A stretch of 64,000 bases of DNA from Geminicoccus roseus DSM 18922 (GTDB taxonomy: Bacteria > Pseudomonadota > Alphaproteobacteria > Geminicoccales > Geminicoccaceae): the NCBI RefSeq assembly GCF_000427665.1, contig NZ_KE386572.1:4402373-4466372 (forward strand). Direction: 5' to 3'. The notes beneath the pieces were generated by a model, which saw only the letters and a list, made by a program, of their open reading frames with translations, was not told the origin of the DNA and searched no databases. How positions within the stretch are numbered: the first letter of the stretch is position 1; every line of letters begins with the position of its first letter. The translations under genes and the position numbers were made by a program. Below, piece after piece: positions 33,645 to 42,470 of the stretch.

Positions 33645-34314
33645 GGAGCGAGTACCCGGCGCCACGGACCGTGTGGATCATGGGATAGGAGAAGCCACGG
33701 TCGATCTTGTGCCGGAGGCGGCTGATATGGACGTCGATCACGTTGGTCTGCGGGTCGAACCGGTAGTCCCAGACCTTCTCCAGGAGCATGGTCCGGGTCA
33801 TCACCTGGCCGGCATGGCGCATCAGGGTCTCCAGCAGCCGGAACTCCCGCGGCTGCAGGTCGATCTCCTTGCCGGCCCGCTCCACCCGACGGCCGAGCAG
33901 GTCCATCATCAGGTCGCCGTAGCGAAGCACCGTCTCCGGCGTGTCCCCGGCGGTCGAGCCGCGCCGGGCCAGGGTCTCGACCCGGGCCAGCAGCTCGGAG
34001 AAGGCATAGGGCTTGACCAGGTAGTCGTCGCCCCCGGCGCGCAGGCCCTTCACCCGGTCGGTGACCTCGCCCAGCGCCGACAGGAACAGGACGGGCGTGT
34101 GGTTGCCCGTGGCCCGCAAAGTCTTCACCAAGGAGAGCCCATCCAGGCCCGGCAGCATCCGGTCGACGATCAGGACGTCGTAGCCGTTCGCCGCGGCCAT
34201 CAGAAGGCCATCCTTGCCGGTATGCGCGACATCCGCCCCATGGCCGCTCTCGACGAGCCCCTTGGCCATGTACTGAGCGGCGTCCTTGTCGTCCTCGATT
34301 ACTAGAATGCGCAT
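33622..34314 (-). CDS. OmpR/PhoB family response regulator
   Basis: A 230-residue two-domain response regulator. The receiver has D8/D9, phospho-acceptor D51 (LIVDRMLPGLDG) and K101. The C-terminal winged helix shows LQPREFRLLETLMRHAGQV and NVIDVHISRLRHKID. It is read ahead of and overlaps its kinase gene. The degP-type gene lies upstream on the same strand behind a terminator hairpin, suggesting an envelope-stress system, though this is inferred from position. An inverted repeat precedes the start. Confidence 0.93.
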   Translation of the reverse strand: MRILVIEDDKDAAQYMAKGLVESGHGADVAHTGKDGLLMAAANGYDVLIVDRMLPGLDGLSLVKTLRATGNHTPVLFLSALGEVTDRVKGLRAGGDDYLVKPYAFSELLARVETLARRGSTAGDTPETVLRYGDLMMDLLGRRVERAGKEIDLQPREFRLLETLMRHAGQVMTRTMLLEKVWDYRFDPQTNVIDVHISRLRHKIDRGFSYPMIHTVRGAGYSLRVADKAS

Positions 34315-34320
34315 CGCAGC

Positions 34321-34366
34321 GTTTCGCCCTACCGGATGACGGCCTTTCCTGCCGTTCGGGCGAAAC
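34321..34366. promoter_or_regulatory. Inverted repeat upstream of the response regulator
   Basis: GTTTCGCCC (34321-34329) and GGGCGAAAC (34358-34366) are exact reverse complements 28 bases apart, starting seven bases before the regulator ATG at 34314. It may be an operator for autoregulation. Confidence 0.4.
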
Positions 34367-34378
34367 TAGCCGAACATG

Positions 34379-34409
34379 AAGCGGCGCGCGAGATCATCGC
34401 GCGCCGCTT
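34379..34409 (-). terminator. Terminator hairpin after the degP-type gene
   Basis: A perfect 13-base stem (34379-34391 with 34397-34409) and a 5-base loop, 26 bases past the protease stop. It separates the protease gene from the two-component genes on the same strand. Confidence 0.7.
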
Positions 34410-34434
34410 TGCTTGCTACCGCATGAACCTCTGG

Positions 34435-35922
34435 TCAGGACTGGGCGAACGGCACCGCCACCCAGCGCTGCGCCTCGCCGCGCGCCACCAGCAGGCGGAT
34501 CGTATTCGCCCCGTCCTTGGCGGCCTCGCGCACCGCATCGATCACCGGCTGCGGCCCGTCGACCTCCTGGTCGCCGACCGCGACGATGACGTCGCCCTGC
34601 TCGATGCCCTTCTCCTCGGCCGGGCTGCCGGTGACGACCTGCTGCACCAGGGCGCCCTCGACGTCGTCCGGCACGCCCAGCTGCGAGCGGGCCTCGTCGT
34701 CCAGCGGCGCCAGGGCCAGGCCCAGTCGCGGCTGGTCGGCCAGCTCGGCCTCGTCGGCCGAGGCGACCTGCTGCTCGGACGGCATCTCGCCGACCTGGAT
34801 CGACAGGGTCTTCTCCTTGCCGTCATGCCAGACCACGAGGTCGGACTTCTCGCCCGGATCGGTGTCGGCCACGGCGCGGGTCAGCTGGGTCAGCCGCTCG
34901 ATGTCATGGTCGCCGAACTTCAGGATCACGTCGCCTTCCTCGACGCCGGCCTTCTCCGCCGGACCGCCCGGGGTCACCTGGCTCACCAGGGCGCCCTCGC
35001 GATCGTCCAGGCCGAACGAGGCACGCAGGTCGTCGTCCATCTGCTGGATGCCGACGCCGATCCAGCCACGCTCCACCGAGCCCTTCTCGATCAGCTCCGC
35101 CGACACCGACTTGGCGAGGTTCGAGGAGATCGCGAAGCCGATCCCGACGCTGCCGCCGGACGGGGAGAAGATCATGCTGTTGACGCCGATGACGTTGCCG
35201 TCGAGGTCGAAGGTCGGGCCACCCGAATTGCCGCGGTTGATCGGGGCGTCGACCTGGATGAAGTCGTCATAGGGCCCGCTGCCGATCTCGCGGCCGGTCG
35301 CCGAGACAATGCCGGAGGTGACGGTGCTGCCCAGGCCGAACGGGTTGCCGACCGCCACGATCTTGTCGCCGACGCGGACCTTGTCGCTGTCCGACCATTC
35401 CAGGGCGGTCAGCGGCTCCTTGCTTTCCACCTTGAGCACGGCCAGGTCGGTCTTGGGGTCGATGCCGACCAGCTCGGCATCCAGGCGGTCACCGTCCTGG
35501 AACACCACCTCGATCTTGTCGGCCCCGCCCACCACATGGGCGTTGGTGACGATGTAGCCGGACGAGTCGATCACAAAGCCCGAGCCAAGGCCGCGCATCT
35601 TGCCCGGCGGGCGCTGCTGCTCGGGCGCCGGCATCGGCTGGCCGAAGAAGCGCTCGAAGAACTCGCGCTTCTGCTCGTCCATCGGCGAGGAAACGGGCGT
35701 GGTGCCCTTTCCGCTGCCCTCGACCTGGACCGACACGACGGAGGGCATCACTTTGGCGACAAGATCGGCATAACCGCGCTCGTAGTCCTCGGCATGAGCC
35801 GGGGTGGGCGCGAAGGCCGGAAGGGCAGGAATGGACCCGGTCGCAAGGGCTGCCGCCGCCACCGAGCCCAGGGCCAGGTTGCGGACAAAGGAAGGCCGGT
35901 GGGTGAGGGAAGGTTTCATCAT
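34435..35922 (-). CDS. Periplasmic Do/DegP-type serine protease with two PDZ domains
   Basis: A 495-residue HtrA-family protease/chaperone for misfolded envelope proteins. A signal peptide ends near AHA|ED (about residue 44). The catalytic triad is H129 (TNAHVVG), D159 (KTDLAVL) and S233 (NRGNSGGP). Two PDZ domains follow, the first around GWIGVGIQQM and the second around PRLGLALAPL. ATG codons at 35922 and 35919 are both usable behind GGAG. It is next to an OmpR-type two-component system read in the same direction. Confidence 0.94.
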   Translation of the reverse strand: MMKPSLTHRPSFVRNLALGSVAAAALATGSIPALPAFAPTPAHAEDYERGYADLVAKVMPSVVSVQVEGSGKGTTPVSSPMDEQKREFFERFFGQPMPAPEQQRPPGKMRGLGSGFVIDSSGYIVTNAHVVGGADKIEVVFQDGDRLDAELVGIDPKTDLAVLKVESKEPLTALEWSDSDKVRVGDKIVAVGNPFGLGSTVTSGIVSATGREIGSGPYDDFIQVDAPINRGNSGGPTFDLDGNVIGVNSMIFSPSGGSVGIGFAISSNLAKSVSAELIEKGSVERGWIGVGIQQMDDDLRASFGLDDREGALVSQVTPGGPAEKAGVEEGDVILKFGDHDIERLTQLTRAVADTDPGEKSDLVVWHDGKEKTLSIQVGEMPSEQQVASADEAELADQPRLGLALAPLDDEARSQLGVPDDVEGALVQQVVTGSPAEEKGIEQGDVIVAVGDQEVDGPQPVIDAVREAAKDGANTIRLLVARGEAQRWVAVPFAQS

Positions 35923-36091
35923 CAATCTCCAGCGATCTCCTGCACGTCCATCAGTGTTGGGTGCGGGTTCGGAAATCTATTTAGGGGGTCGTGACGGATT
36001 TGCACCACGTGAACCGCGATCTCACGCAGCTGTTTTTCGAATTCACGTGAAGATCGCGGATCCGTGATCCGCTTGTTACAAAGGTTTGCTG

Positions 36092-36802
36092 ATGCGTATC
36101 GCTGCGTTTCCTTCTGCAACACGTCTTGATCAACTGGAACCTTTGCACGATCCGGCCGCAACGGCCCTGGCGGTCCTGCCGGAACAGTGGTCTGGAGGGG
36201 ACGCCCAGGCGGAGGCGGAGCTGTCGGACGGTCCCTGGGCCCGCGACGTGGCGCGTGTCGCGGTTCAGAAACATTGCGCAATCATCGCTCCCTACCTGGA
36301 GCGGGAGGGGGAGAAGCAGTTCTCCAGCGTCCTGTTCGTCAACCGGCGTGGCCGCGGCCTGTGCAGCTACCGCAAGACCCATCTTAGCCTCGCCGATGAG
36401 GCACAGGGATTGGCGCGGGGCAACTGGATGACGATCGTGCCGTTCATGGACCAGCGGATCGGCCTGTTGCTGGGCGAGGACATCCTGCACCCGGAGACCA
36501 GCCGATGCCTGGCGCTGGAAGGGGCGACCCTTTTGGTCGCGTCGAGCACCCTGGAGCCGTCCCTGCTGGCGGCCCTCACGCGGGTACGCGCGGTCGAGAA
36601 CGGCGTGACGTTCCTCGCCGTCAGTGGCGGTGCTGCCGGCCGGATGGTGGCCTGTGATCCCGAGGGGCGCGTTCTGGCCGACGCGCCCACCCCGGCGACG
36701 ATCGACCTTCACCCGGTCCCGTCGGAACGACCGAATCCGTTTGCCGCGCGCCGCCGCGCCGAACTCTACCGCGCGATCGTGGAGCCGCCGCCCAGGGGTT
36801 GA
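36092..36802 (+). CDS. Nitrilase-superfamily protein lacking the catalytic cysteine
   Basis: A 236-residue protein of the carbon-nitrogen hydrolase fold; ATG 36092 has AAAGG seven bases before it. Two members of the catalytic triad are in place: E31 in LPEQWSG and K95 in YRKTHL. At the nucleophile position, normally ICYD, the sequence is LLGEDILHPE, so cysteine is replaced by glycine (G128). It therefore cannot use the normal thiol mechanism and may be a regulatory or binding pseudoenzyme. The length is shorter than most nitrilases. It overlaps the convergent glycosyltransferase gene by 37 bases. Confidence 0.7.
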   Translation: MRIAAFPSATRLDQLEPLHDPAATALAVLPEQWSGGDAQAEAELSDGPWARDVARVAVQKHCAIIAPYLEREGEKQFSSVLFVNRRGRGLCSYRKTHLSLADEAQGLARGNWMTIVPFMDQRIGLLLGEDILHPETSRCLALEGATLLVASSTLEPSLLAALTRVRAVENGVTFLAVSGGAAGRMVACDPEGRVLADAPTPATIDLHPVPSERPNPFAARRRAELYRAIVEPPPRG

Positions 36803-38046
36803 GCCGTGGCCGCCAGCGCCTCCATGACAAAGCGTTGGTAGCGCGCGCGGAACCGCTCCTCGCCAAACCGGGAGGCGTTGCGGATCAGGGCCTGGGGCTG
36901 GAACGCCGCCTCGCCGTCCTGGAACCGGCGCAAGGCGGTGCAGATCGCTTCGACCGTCTGCTCGGAAAAGAACAGCCCGGTGGCGTCAGGCAGCGGGGCC
37001 GGCCGTACCGAATCCAGCACGCCGCCCCGGCCATAGGCGATCACCGGGGTGCCGGCGGCCTGCGCCTCGACCACGGTGATCCCGAAATCCTCCTCCGCGG
37101 CGAATATCAGTGCCCGGGCGCCGGCCAGGAGCCGTGCCACCTCCGCCCGCGGCAGCGTGCCGAGCAGCTCGACGTTCGGACTGCGCTCCACCCGCGCCAT
37201 GCCGGCGCCGTCGCCGATCACCTTCAGCTTCAGCTCCGGCATCTTCGCGAAGGCGGCGCAGATCAGCTCCGTACGCTTGTAGGGCACGAACCGTGAGATC
37301 GCGATGAAGTAGTCGTCCTTGCGCGCCGCCGGCGCGAAGTCCTGGAGGCGGACCGGCGGGTGGATGACTGTTGCGTCGCGCCGGTAGATCTTCTGGATCC
37401 GGCGGCGGATGAACTCCGAGTTGGCGATCATCCGGTCGGGACTGGCACCTGTCCGGTAGTCCCAGTTGCGGATCCGGTGCAGCTGCCAGCGCAGGAGCCA
37501 GGACAGGGCCCCCCGGTCCAGGCCGGCCTCGCGCAGGTACTGATGCTGGTATTCCCAGGCATAGCGGATCGGCGCATGCACATAGGACACGTGGAACTGG
37601 TTGGGCCCGGTCAGCACGCCCTTGGCGAAGGCGTGGCTCGACGAGAGCACCAGGTCGAACCCGCCCAGGTCGAACTGCTCGATCGCCAGCGGCATCAGCG
37701 ACAGGTAGCGCCGGAAATGCCGCTTCGCGAACGGCAGCTTCTGGATGAACGAAGTCTCGACTTCGAGGTCCTGGAGGAAGCCGCGCGCCTCCTTGGGCAT
37801 CACGTCGACAAGCGAGAACAGCCTGGCCTGTGGAAAGCAGGCGAGGATCTGCTCGACCACCCGCTCGGAGCCGTACAGGCTCTGCAGCCAGTCGTGGACG
37901 ATCGCGACCTTCAGGGCGGACGGCGCAGGCACGGGCGGCTGGGGCAAGCCTCGGACACTCCCGGAGATGCTTTGGGAAACGCAGGCATGTGTTTCACACA
38001 CTGCCGGATGCGGGCCCCGCTGAACTGCCTTAAGATGCCTCCACAT
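36766..38046 (-). CDS. Family 4 glycosyltransferase
   Basis: A GT-B fold glycosyltransferase of about 426 residues. The domain begins LKVAIVHDWLQSLYGSERV, an acceptor-side motif of GT4 enzymes; the C-terminal nucleotide-sugar half has ISRFVPYKRTELI, GDGAG and FGITVVEAQAAGTPVIAYG with the conserved EX7E-type glutamates. The start is uncertain: ATG 38046 is listed, but GTG 38001 or GTG 37932 would place the domain nearer the N-terminus. It probably adds mannose or a related sugar to an exopolysaccharide or lipopolysaccharide. It is a single gene. Confidence 0.8.
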   Translation of the reverse strand: MWRHLKAVQRGPHPAVCETHACVSQSISGSVRGLPQPPVPAPSALKVAIVHDWLQSLYGSERVVEQILACFPQARLFSLVDVMPKEARGFLQDLEVETSFIQKLPFAKRHFRRYLSLMPLAIEQFDLGGFDLVLSSSHAFAKGVLTGPNQFHVSYVHAPIRYAWEYQHQYLREAGLDRGALSWLLRWQLHRIRNWDYRTGASPDRMIANSEFIRRRIQKIYRRDATVIHPPVRLQDFAPAARKDDYFIAISRFVPYKRTELICAAFAKMPELKLKVIGDGAGMARVERSPNVELLGTLPRAEVARLLAGARALIFAAEEDFGITVVEAQAAGTPVIAYGRGGVLDSVRPAPLPDATGLFFSEQTVEAICTALRRFQDGEAAFQPQALIRNASRFGEERFRARYQRFVMEALAATAQPLGGGSTIAR

Positions 38047-38071
38047 ACAACGACGACGAGGGACCCCCGGC

Positions 38072-38926
38072 ATGAAGACCATTCTGGTGAACTTGGAGGT
38101 GAGCGCCGCGCTCGATGCGACGCTGGCCTGCGGCATCGGCGTGGCGCGGGAGTTCGGTTCCTACCTGGAAGGGCTGCATGTCCGGCCGGTGCAGCCCGAC
38201 GTGATCGCCGCGGGCGCCGACGGCTTCATCGCTGCTGCTCCCGACCTGGTCGCCGGGTTCGAGAAGGACGCCCGCGAGCGGGCCGACCGGCTGCGCGACG
38301 CATTCGAGGCCGCCGTGCGCGGCGCCGGCCTGCCGCGCTTCACCGAGCCCGGCAGCACCGGCCCGGCCGCCGACTGGCACCTGGGAGCGGGTGCCGCCGC
38401 CAACGTGCTGGGCAGCTATGGCCGGATCTTCGACATGATCCTGGTCGGCCGGCCGATGGCCGATAGCCTGACCCCGTCGACCGCCGCGCTGGAAGGCGCC
38501 CTGTTCGAATCCGGGCGGCTGCTGATGATCGTGCCGCCGACCGCGACCACCTTCCGGATGGATCGCATCCTGATCTCCTGGAACGGCAGCACCGAGACCT
38601 CGCGGACGATTGCGCTGGCCATGCCGATGCTGGACCGGGCCAAGTCGGTGATCGTCCATTCGGTGGAGAAAGGCATGGTGCCCGGTCCCTCGGGCGAGGC
38701 GCTGGCGCGGATGCTGGAGCGGCGCGGCCAGACGGTCGAGGTGGTCGACCATCCGGGCGACGACCGCCCGGTCGGCAAGGTCACCCTGGACGAGGCGCAG
38801 CGCCTGGGCGCCGACCTGATCGTGAAGGGCGCCTATACCCAGTCGCGCCTGCGCCAGATGATCTTTGGCGGCGCCACCAGCTACATCCTGTCCAACGTCG
38901 AGGTGCCGGTCCTGATGTCGCACTGA
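38072..38926 (+). CDS. Tandem-domain universal stress protein
   Basis: A 284-residue cytoplasmic protein with two UspA-like domains. The first starts KTILVNLEVSAALDATL; the second starts RMDRILISWNGSTETSRTIALAMP and ends with DLIVKGAYTQSRLRQMIFGGATSYILSNVEVPVLM, containing the G-x2-G-x9-G-(S/T)-like nucleotide-binding pattern. It probably acts in stress survival. Divergent from the glycosyltransferase gene. Confidence 0.88.
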   Translation: MKTILVNLEVSAALDATLACGIGVAREFGSYLEGLHVRPVQPDVIAAGADGFIAAAPDLVAGFEKDARERADRLRDAFEAAVRGAGLPRFTEPGSTGPAADWHLGAGAAANVLGSYGRIFDMILVGRPMADSLTPSTAALEGALFESGRLLMIVPPTATTFRMDRILISWNGSTETSRTIALAMPMLDRAKSVIVHSVEKGMVPGPSGEALARMLERRGQTVEVVDHPGDDRPVGKVTLDEAQRLGADLIVKGAYTQSRLRQMIFGGATSYILSNVEVPVLMSH

Positions 38927-38935
38927 GGATCATCG

Positions 38936-39283
38936 GTGCTGCTCTGGCTGCATGCCGCCCTGGCCGTGCTCTGCGTGGTCCTGCTGGCGCGGCGGTTCGT
39001 GGCGGTCCGTCCGGGCAGCGGCGGCCGCCTCGGGATCTCGCTGGCGCTGGCGGGCGTGATGGCCACCGGGCTGGTCATGCTGTTCCTGGCCGGCGGGCTG
39101 CACGCCGCGCGGCTGTTCGGGCACGTGATGCACTGGCTGGGATGGCTAGCGGTGCTGACCTGGGCGCATGCCGTGGCCCGCGGCCACGGGTCGGGTGCCA
39201 CGGCGCGGGTTGGCGTGCCGCTGTTCCTGGTGCTCGCGGCCAGCGCCGCCGGCATCCTGGCCCTGGTCCAGGACCGGATCTGA
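38936..39283 (+). CDS. Small integral membrane protein, unknown
   Basis: A 115-residue protein starting at GTG 38936, nine bases after the universal stress gene. Hydrophobic segments at about residues 1-18, 33-53, 60-80 and 92-110 suggest three or four transmembrane helices, with histidines inside (LHAARLFGHVMHWLGW) that might bind haem or metal. No family is recognised. Confidence 0.55.
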   Translation: MLLWLHAALAVLCVVLLARRFVAVRPGSGGRLGISLALAGVMATGLVMLFLAGGLHAARLFGHVMHWLGWLAVLTWAHAVARGHGSGATARVGVPLFLVLAASAAGILALVQDRI

Positions 39284-39401
39284 GCGTTGGGCCGCGGCCC
39301 CCGATCCGCTATGTAACCCGCCGATGCCGCCGCGCTTCGTCCCCGTTGGCGCGCCGGCCTTCGCCGCCTCTTTTGCGGGAGAATCCAAGGATGTCGCGTG
39401 C

Positions 39402-41174
39402 ATGCGCCTGCTCGTGAAGCGCCACCGCCTGGGCTTGGCCGGGCTGGTCACCTTGATGTCTTCGGCCTCCTGCCTGGCCGGCGTGGCGCCGGCATCGGCG
39501 CCGCCGGACGGTGCCGGTCCGCTGGTGCTGGCCCAGGTCGAGCCGGAACGGACCGCCCGCGATCTGGAGGCGGCGATCGAGGAGATCCGCAACAGGCTGC
39601 GCGACGCGCGCCCGGCCGGGCCGGAGCAGGACGAGCGCGAGAAGCTGGCGCTCGCCCTAGCCCAGGTGGAGGAACTGACCGAGCGGACGCGTTACCTGGA
39701 GCAGGAACTCGAGCGGGCTCGCCAGTCATCGGCCGCCGCCGATGCGGCGGCCTTGGCCGCCGATGCCGTGAGCGACGACCTGGCGGCGCGGCTGGCGGCT
39801 GCCGAGCGCGAGCGCGAACTGCTGGCAGCCTCCTCGGAACGTCGGGAACGCGAGGTGCAGGCGGCCCTGAGCGCCAGCGAGCAGGCGCTGCGCGCGGAGC
39901 AGGACCAGCGCCGGGGCATCGAGGCCGCGGCCGAGCAGGCGCGCCAGGCAGCCGCCAGCCAGGAGGTGACCGCCGCGGCCACCACCGCGAAACTTCAGGC
40001 CGAGCTGGAGGCCACCGTCCAGGAACTGGTGCGCCTGCGCGTTACCCTTGCCGAGCACGACAGCCTCCTGGCGGAACTGCGTGGCGGCCAGGGCGAGGCC
40101 CAGGAGAGGCAGCAGCAGACGGAGCGCGAGAGCGCGGAGCTGAGGCAGCGGGTCGACCAGCTGGTGGCGGAGCGCGACAAGGCGCATGCCGAGGCCGCAG
40201 CCGCGAGTGCTGCCCTGGAGGCCCGCCTGGCCGATGCCGAGCGGCAGCTGGAGGCGATGGGCGAGGAGGTCCGCCAGGCCTGGAGCGACCGCGCCGCTGC
40301 CGAGCGGCGGATCGAGCAGGTCACCGCCCGGGCCGAGGCCGACCGCGCCGCGGCCGAGCGGGTGCGCTCGGGCGAACGAATGGCCGCCGACCGGAAGATC
40401 ACTGCCCTGAGCGATGAACTCGGCCAGGTCCGAGCCCGTGCCGCTGCCCTGGACAGCGTCGCGGCGGCGGTCGGCGCCAGGGCCGAGGCCAATGCCATCG
40501 AGCTGGAAAAGATGCGCGCGGTCGCATCCTCCGCCGTGGGCGAGGCGGCCGATCTCGGCCAGCAGCTCCTGGAGGCGCTTGCCGAGATCGAGACGCTCAG
40601 CCAGCTGGTGGCGCGCATCGATCTCGCCAAGATGACGTCGGCGGCCAGCCTGGATCCGGCGTCCGGCGAAGAGGCTCCTCCCGAGGACGGGTTCGGCCGG
40701 CTGAAGGGCCAGGTCTGGCCGGTGGTGGCCACCGTGGAGCAAGAAGCGCCTCCGGTGGAACGTCCGCCGCCCTCGCTGGAGGTCCTGAAGCGGTTGAGCG
40801 GGCTGGACCTGGACAGCGGCAGCGACGGCTGGGTCCGGACGGTCGCGGAAGGGATCGAGTTCGAGCTGGGAGGGGACCAGATCGGACCGCGTTCCGAGCG
40901 CGGCCTGCAGCGGGTCGCTGTCTTGCTGCAGCTCACCCCGGGCGCTCCAGTCCGGATCGTCGGCCATACCGATTCCCAGGGCGACGAAGCGCGCAATCTC
41001 GAACTGTCGCAACTGCGTGCGGCAGCGCTGCGCGATGCGCTGGTCGAGGAGTTCGAGATCGATCCGGCGCGGATCGTGGTGGAAGGGCAGGGTTCGGCCG
41101 AGCCGATCGCCTCCAACCGGACCGCCGAGGGCCGCAGCGCCAACCGCCGGGTCGAGGTGTTCGTCGCCCGGTGA
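39402..41174 (+). CDS. Coiled-coil OmpA-family protein
   Basis: A 590-residue envelope protein. A signal-like N-terminus ends near residue 35-45 after a basic start and the LVTLMSSASCLAG stretch; the cysteine there could be a lipobox-type site, but this is not certain. Residues about 50-430 are a nearly continuous Ala/Glu/Arg-rich coiled coil. From about 520 to 590 an OmpA peptidoglycan-binding domain is visible: VRIVGHTDSQGDEARNLELS and ANRRVEVFV. It should span the periplasm and hold the envelope to the cell wall. The stop codon directly abuts the stop of convergent folC. Confidence 0.82.
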   Translation: MRLLVKRHRLGLAGLVTLMSSASCLAGVAPASAPPDGAGPLVLAQVEPERTARDLEAAIEEIRNRLRDARPAGPEQDEREKLALALAQVEELTERTRYLEQELERARQSSAAADAAALAADAVSDDLAARLAAAERERELLAASSERREREVQAALSASEQALRAEQDQRRGIEAAAEQARQAAASQEVTAAATTAKLQAELEATVQELVRLRVTLAEHDSLLAELRGGQGEAQERQQQTERESAELRQRVDQLVAERDKAHAEAAAASAALEARLADAERQLEAMGEEVRQAWSDRAAAERRIEQVTARAEADRAAAERVRSGERMAADRKITALSDELGQVRARAAALDSVAAAVGARAEANAIELEKMRAVASSAVGEAADLGQQLLEALAEIETLSQLVARIDLAKMTSAASLDPASGEEAPPEDGFGRLKGQVWPVVATVEQEAPPVERPPPSLEVLKRLSGLDLDSGSDGWVRTVAEGIEFELGGDQIGPRSERGLQRVAVLLQLTPGAPVRIVGHTDSQGDEARNLELSQLRAAALRDALVEEFEIDPARIVVEGQGSAEPIASNRTAEGRSANRRVEVFVAR

Positions 41175-42470
41175 TCAGCCGTGGTCGGCCAGGACCACGC
41201 CGGCGAAATGCAGGGAGCCGCAGACCAGGATCAGGCTCGGCTCATCGCTGCTCAGTGCCACGATCGCCCGCACCGCATCGACATGGTGCGCTGCCTGCCG
41301 GGCCGGATGCCCCAGCTCGGCGGCAGCCGCCGCCAGTTCTTCCGGCGGGCGGGACAGGGGCTCGTCCGGAATCGGCACCATGGTGCAGGTGCTGGCGCGC
41401 GCCAGGAGCGGCGCCAGGAAAGCCGAGGCATCCTTGGTGTTGAGCATGCCGACCACCAGGTGCAGCGGCCTGGGCGGGAGCATGTCCAGCGTCGCCGCCA
41501 GTGCCAGCGCCGCCGCGGGATTATGGCCGCCATCCAGCCGCAGTTCCCAGCCCGGCGGAAGCAGGTCGGTCATCGGCCCGGACCACAGCCGCTGCCAGCG
41601 TCCGGGCCAGCTGGCCCGGGAGACGCCCGCGGCCAGGGCTGCCGGCCCCGGGCAGAGCTTCGGCGGAAGACGCCGGAGCGCCACCACCGCGGTGGCGGCG
41701 TTGGCATACTGGTGCGGGCCGTCCAGGGCAGGGCGCGGCAGTTCCAGCCGCTCGCCGTTATCCTCGACGATCAGCGCCTCGGGGTGCTGCTCGAACCACC
41801 AGTCGCGGCCATGGACCAGCAGCGGCGTGTCCAGCATCGCCGCGCGCCGCTCGATCGCCCGAAGCCCCTCCGGGTCCTGCGGCGCCACCACGCACGGCAC
41901 CCCCGGCTTCAGGATCCCGGCCTTCTCGGTGGCGATCAGGTCGATCGTCCCGCCCAGATAGGTCTCGTGGTCCAGGAATACCGGGGTGATGATCGAGACA
42001 GCCGGGCGGTCCACCACGTTGGTGGCGTCCAGCCGCCCGCCCATGCCGACCTCCAGGACCAGGGCATCGCCCGGAAAGCGCGCGAAGGCCAGGAACGCCA
42101 TGGCCGTGGTGATCTCGAAGAAGGTGATCGGCCGGCCGGCATTGATCCGCTCGACCTCCTCCAGCAGCTCGGTGAGGCGCGCCTCGTCGATCGGCCGGTT
42201 GTCCAGCATGATCCGCTCGTTGAAGCGGACCAGATGGGGCGAGATGTAGCGGTGGACGCGCTGACCCTGGGCTGCGAGCGCTGCGGCAATGCAGGCGCCG
42301 GTGGAGCCCTTGCCGTTGGTCCCGGCGAGGTGGATCACCGGCGGCACCTTCCGCTCCGGATGGCCCAGCTCCGCCAGGATCTGCTCCATCCGGGCCAGGG
42401 AGAGGTCGATCTTCTTGGGATGAAGGTCGATCAGCCGCGCCAGGATCTCGTCACTCGACGGGCTGCTCAC
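41175..42470 (-). CDS. folC: Dihydrofolate synthase / folylpolyglutamate synthase
   Basis: A 431-residue Mur-ligase-like enzyme adding glutamate to dihydropteroate and folates. IHLAGTNGKGSTGACIAAAL is the P-loop, SPHLVRFNERI follows, and LEVGMGGRLDATNV and FLDHETYLGGTI are family blocks. The GTG start at 42470 overlaps accD by 20 bases, as in the common alphaproteobacterial accD-folC pair. It closes the pyrF-trpFBA-accD-folC series. Confidence 0.94.
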   Translation of the reverse strand: MSSPSSDEILARLIDLHPKKIDLSLARMEQILAELGHPERKVPPVIHLAGTNGKGSTGACIAAALAAQGQRVHRYISPHLVRFNERIMLDNRPIDEARLTELLEEVERINAGRPITFFEITTAMAFLAFARFPGDALVLEVGMGGRLDATNVVDRPAVSIITPVFLDHETYLGGTIDLIATEKAGILKPGVPCVVAPQDPEGLRAIERRAAMLDTPLLVHGRDWWFEQHPEALIVEDNGERLELPRPALDGPHQYANAATAVVALRRLPPKLCPGPAALAAGVSRASWPGRWQRLWSGPMTDLLPPGWELRLDGGHNPAAALALAATLDMLPPRPLHLVVGMLNTKDASAFLAPLLARASTCTMVPIPDEPLSRPPEELAAAAAELGHPARQAAHHVDAVRAIVALSSDEPSLILVCGSLHFAGVVLADHG

